Source: Opisthocomus hoazin
Taxonomy: Eukaryota; Chordata; Aves; Opisthocomiformes; Opisthocomidae
DNA length: 64,000 bases
Reading direction: 5' to 3'
NCBI RefSeq assembly: GCF_030867145.1
Contig: NC_134431.1
Span: 8,943,089 to 9,007,088 of the forward strand
How positions within the stretch are numbered: the first letter of the stretch is position 1; the number at the start of each line of letters is the position of its first letter. The notes under the pieces are model-generated. The model worked only from the letters and a program-made list of their open reading frames with translations. It searched no databases and was not told where the DNA came from. The position numbers and the translations under genes were made by a program. Positions 60,460-64,000 of this stretch are shown piece by piece.

Positions 60460-63400
60460 TTTAGCTCTCAAACATTTCCCCTCCACGGGCAGAAACAGTA
60501 CACAAATGCACATCATTAAAGACTCAAAAGCATGAGAACAACAGGGAGCTGTGATTGCTTTTGACAATCCAGTTTAACCAGTGACCTAGAGGTTTGACCA
60601 GTTGTTTGCAATGCCACGTGAAACACTTTTTTTTCGTTGAAAATAAGCGAACACAACCAAACAAAAGCCCAGCGGTGCGGAGCGGGACAGAGCCATGGGA
60701 AATACCAGTAAAGCAGGAGGCAAAGCCTTGGCTCGCACAAGCGTGAGCCCCAGCAAGCGAGAAGCATATGACTCTGCCCTGGCTGCCCTCAACACAGTCA
60801 GGCCAGACCCACACAGCTGGGTGTGCCCACGCTGCCATCATGAGTCAAAAGAACACACAAAAGCTGCCCAGTTCCAGCTCTGAGGGCAGATTTTCCTGCC
60901 AGCTCTGCCCCGCACTAGGGACATCAGAAAGACAACGGTAGAGCACGCAGGGCAGCACAGGATCCCCTCGCCCGGACCAAGGCAAATCCCAGCGAGCGCT
61001 GTGGAGGTTGCCGGTCTCCGTCGACTGCAGGGAGACCAAGCGAGAGGCACACATCACAGGAGACGGAGCACACATCACAGGAGACCAAGCTGATGCGCTA
61101 TCAAGTTGAGCAAGAGATCAAAGTCAAGGGGGCTGGATTTTCTCTGCTTTTTGCATCGCCTGGATTCTTGCAATCAGAGGTTAAATGCAGCTGAGTAGTG
61201 AGGGGAAAAAAGGGAAAGCAAAATAACACCCTGACTTAGTACTTCACCAGCATCCTTTGAGTGCCTTAAAACATATTAAAAACCTGGGTGAGTTGACCCC
61301 ATATATATGTAAGACGTATAAAAACACATTCAGCAGAGAAACCTTTCCCTTTTCACAACTAGACAGCTCTCTGAAGAATTACTACCTCCAGCCAAGTCGC
61401 TCCTAGAGCATCAAAGAAGTTAGGGTCAAATGCATTGGATAAAAAAGCAGACCCCACTGAGGAGAGCTCTCTCCAGCTTTTAAAAACCATGAATCACTGG
61501 CACAGAGGGAACAAGAAATTAGAGAAGAACGTGGTGATGCAGTCAGCATTAGAGACCAGACTGTATCGCTGTCTGAATGGACTCTGCTCCGGGTCTGGAT
61601 CCACCTCCTCTGCTCCCCTCCCTCTCCTTAACAGCATATATATAATTTTGCATAAATAGTAACAAATCAGTTGATCGTCACAGCTATCCCAGGCAGGGGC
61701 TAAAGCGTGATGGCATCACCACCGCAGCTCTTTTCAAATCACGGAACGGACACAAAAGCTTTTGCCGGGCACTGCTGGGAGCTGCTGGCAAAGCGAGGAT
61801 CCGGCATCCGCCTGGCGCTGGGCCTCATGGCCACCCACCCCCGCTGGCAAATGCACCTTCTCTTGGGGCCCAAAAGCAAGCACAGAGCTGACTGAAAGCC
61901 ACGGGGATTTTTATCTTGCTTTTCTCTAACTGCTCAACAAAATGAATAAAAAGTTATCACGATAAAAAAATGGAATAGGAGATGTCTGTGCTACCTTAAT
62001 GCCACTACGGTAGGCTGTGGTAGCACAAGGTGCTTTACCACTCATGTAGTGGTGCGTGATAGAGAGAACAGGCAGACGGATAGCTGAAGACCTGAAAGCA
62101 AAATTCAGGCCATCAAAACAACGCAACTGCTTAGAACAGGTTCAGCTTACCCAGCATACCCATCAGCCAGAGACTGGGTGCACATGTATGAGTGTGTGCC
62201 ACGTGCTGGACCAAAGGAGCTCTACTAAGCTTTTTCTCTCAAAATCAGCCTTGCAAGTTAAAAAAAGCTTCAAAAGAATAATAAGCTGTCAATGCCACAG
62301 TCTGTTCTTTCTCTTCTGAAGATACAGACTACTGCCAGTGCAGAGGGCGAGGGGAGACTCCCCCTCCAAGACACGAGTCACGTCCCTGCCTGGACAGCCC
62401 CTTCTCCGATCCCACCCGGCCCCTCTCAGCTCGGCAGGGCGGATGCTGGGCTCAGCCTCCAGCGCTTCCCAGCCGAGCACATCGTGTGGGGGCTACACAC
62501 TGGTTCACTCGGCCTTCCAGGACTTCAGCTGGGAATTAACATCTAATTAATTTGTTTCCTTGTAAACTCTGTCTCTACTGCCCGTTTCTCGTGCCAGCAG
62601 CAGCCGCAGCTGCCCTCACTGTGCCCTCCCTGTGCTCCACGGCCATCTCTGGGCTCAGACCTCGCTCCACTCCTGGGCCATTACTCTCCATTACTTACCG
62701 AGTCAGTTTAGTTTTTTGCAAAAGAAAGCGGTGCTGTGTAGTGCCCAAAAGGACTGCTGCAGGACCCAGCTTGTGCTTGGGCCAGGGAGAGGATTTATTT
62801 ATCTGCAGTGACCATCACAAAGTGAACTCTGGGTTACAAATGAGCTTTTATGCTTTTATTGCACTGACTTGGTTTCCTATCAGCACTGATGGGAGAGGAG
62901 GGTTGCAAAAGGTTATCAGTGTTTTGCATCTTGCAAAACTGGAAAATATCAATTTCCTGCAGACATCAAGGCCTAGACTAAAAAAAGTTCCCTTAAAAAA
63001 ACTACACCATATAGCTTGTATGCACAGTTTTTACATATACACACAGTGACCGCCAGCACAGAGCAGCCACTGTCCAAAAGTCATGGTAACAGCATACCCA
63101 GATTATGCAACTGTATTTTCATTCCTGTTTCTTGCCATACTTGTGTTTTCTTTCATGTCTGTTTTTCTTCTTCGTGCTCCTATAGGTCTACAACTCACAT
63201 CTATCTCCAAAAATCCCCTTCAGTTCTGTACTTACGACATCAGCAGGCAAAACAGAACTTGTCATTGCTGCAAACTGAAGTCAGGCTGGGAACCCCGAGC
63301 TCGCAAGCTGGCTCCCCACTCCCACGAGAGAAATCACTGACGATGGTCAGACACCAAAATAAACAAAAAAGGCCACTCCACCACTAACTAGTGATTGCCT

Positions 63401-64000
63401 GGGAAATCCTAACACCGCACATTCTGCTAATGAAATGCCTCTATTTCCACTTCATTTGTCTTTCCCTCTTTCCTTTTATTGCTCTTTTCACAGCTTATTT
63501 GCAGACTCCTCATGGCCATGGTACTTTGGGTGATACCCAGGTGTTGAGCAAGATGGAGCAAGTGTCAGGAAGCCCGTGGAAATGAAGCTGTTCCTGGCAG
63601 GCCTGGAGCTGGCCCTCTGAGACAACAATTCATTCTTAACAGCAGGAAGATTCAAGCAGTAGAAAGACCCAAAGCGATCAACTGTTCACCCAGAACACAG
63701 TTATAAATGTTTCCTGTTGAAAGAATGTTTTTGCCAAATACGAAGCTTTTTTGGGTGCCAGCGATGGCGGCAGAGAGACCCAAACTGGCTGGGGCAACTG
63801 CAGCGACCACCCCTCCTGTCCCCACCGCCTCTGGGGCCCCCAGCAGGCGGGTGGGAGGGCTGGGGGGACGCAGACCAACGCAGCATTCGGGTCCGGTGCG
63901 AACAACTCCTCTGGTCAATCCAGGGCAGGACATCACCGCTTCTCCCGGTGTCACACCGAGCTGCGACTGTCCTCAGTATCCAGACCTGGAGGCTGAAGAG
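60460..64000. other. Upstream intergenic DNA, no gene recognised
   Basis: In mammals TP53RK lies next upstream of SLC13A3, but no BUD32-type kinase sequence is recognisable in any frame here, so it probably lies beyond the right edge. Open frames present are short and without domains. It contains a small 21-bp tandem duplication at 61047-61085. Confidence 0.45.
61047..61085. repeat. 21-bp tandem duplication
   Basis: GCACACATCACAGGAGAC occurs at 61047 and again at 61068, with GGAGACCAAG on both sides (61031 and 61080). Confidence 0.8.

Noticed and set aside
59649-60464. 271-codon plus-strand open frame over the SLC13A3 promoter
   Set aside because: Pro/Ala/Arg-rich translation of the CpG island antisense to SLC13A3 exon 1; stop-poor because of GC content.
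60460-64000. TP53RK, expected upstream of SLC13A3 from mammalian synteny
   Set aside because: No kinase-like sequence could be recognised in any frame of this stretch.
1-64000. CRISPR arrays, operons, prophage or tRNA/rRNA genes
   Set aside because: The window is vertebrate nuclear DNA. No direct-repeat/spacer arrays, bacterial gene organisation or recognisable structural RNA genes were seen.

Overview
This is a stretch of vertebrate nuclear DNA, almost certainly from a bird. Five CR1 non-LTR retrotransposon fragments with the typical avian CR1 3' end (ATTCTGTG-like terminal repeats) are the only interspersed repeats I can name. Introns are compact, and two GC-rich CpG-island-like blocks mark gene 5' ends. 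Every gene I can recognise is multi-exon and lies on the minus strand, so transcription runs from right to left.

Layout, left to right. (1) 1-276: the 3' end of a young CR1 on the plus strand, cut by the window edge. (2) 277-5489: intron sequence of a thyrotropin-releasing-hormone-receptor-like GPCR. Its first coding exon is 5490-6251, with a GC-rich 5' flank; the exon for TM6-TM7 is not in the window. (3) 6.8-23.4 kb: gene-free DNA with a minisatellite and three CR1 fragments (8186-9115, 17568-18102, 22397-22730). (4) 23433-26755: OCSTAMP, assembled here as three coding exons giving 476 residues in one continuous frame. (5) 26.8-33.1 kb: intergenic DNA and the probable SLC13A3 3' UTR. (6) 33122-60023: SLC13A3 (NaDC3), assembled as 13 coding exons, all with GT-AG introns, giving 605 residues. 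Intron 1 is about 10.2 kb and intron 3 carries a CR1. (7) 60024-60460: the SLC13A3 promoter and CpG island. (8) 60.5-64.0 kb: no gene recognised.

The OCSTAMP-SLC13A3 tandem pair is, from general knowledge, adjacent in the same order in mammals (human 20q13.12), so the block looks conserved. The TRHR-like receptor beside it is not part of that human block and is best read as a TRHR paralogue that humans lack. The three genes have unrelated jobs (hormone receptor, osteoclast/macrophage fusion, dicarboxylate uptake); their adjacency is chromosomal history rather than an operon.

I found no clearly new system. The most useful results are the exact exon structures, including a 67-nt and a 44-nt coding exon that plain ORF calling misses. 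Also worth checking are a near-identical inverted CR1 pair around the TRHR-like exon, a duplicated GC-box unit in the SLC13A3 promoter, and one unexplained 218-codon open frame antisense inside SLC13A3 intron 3.
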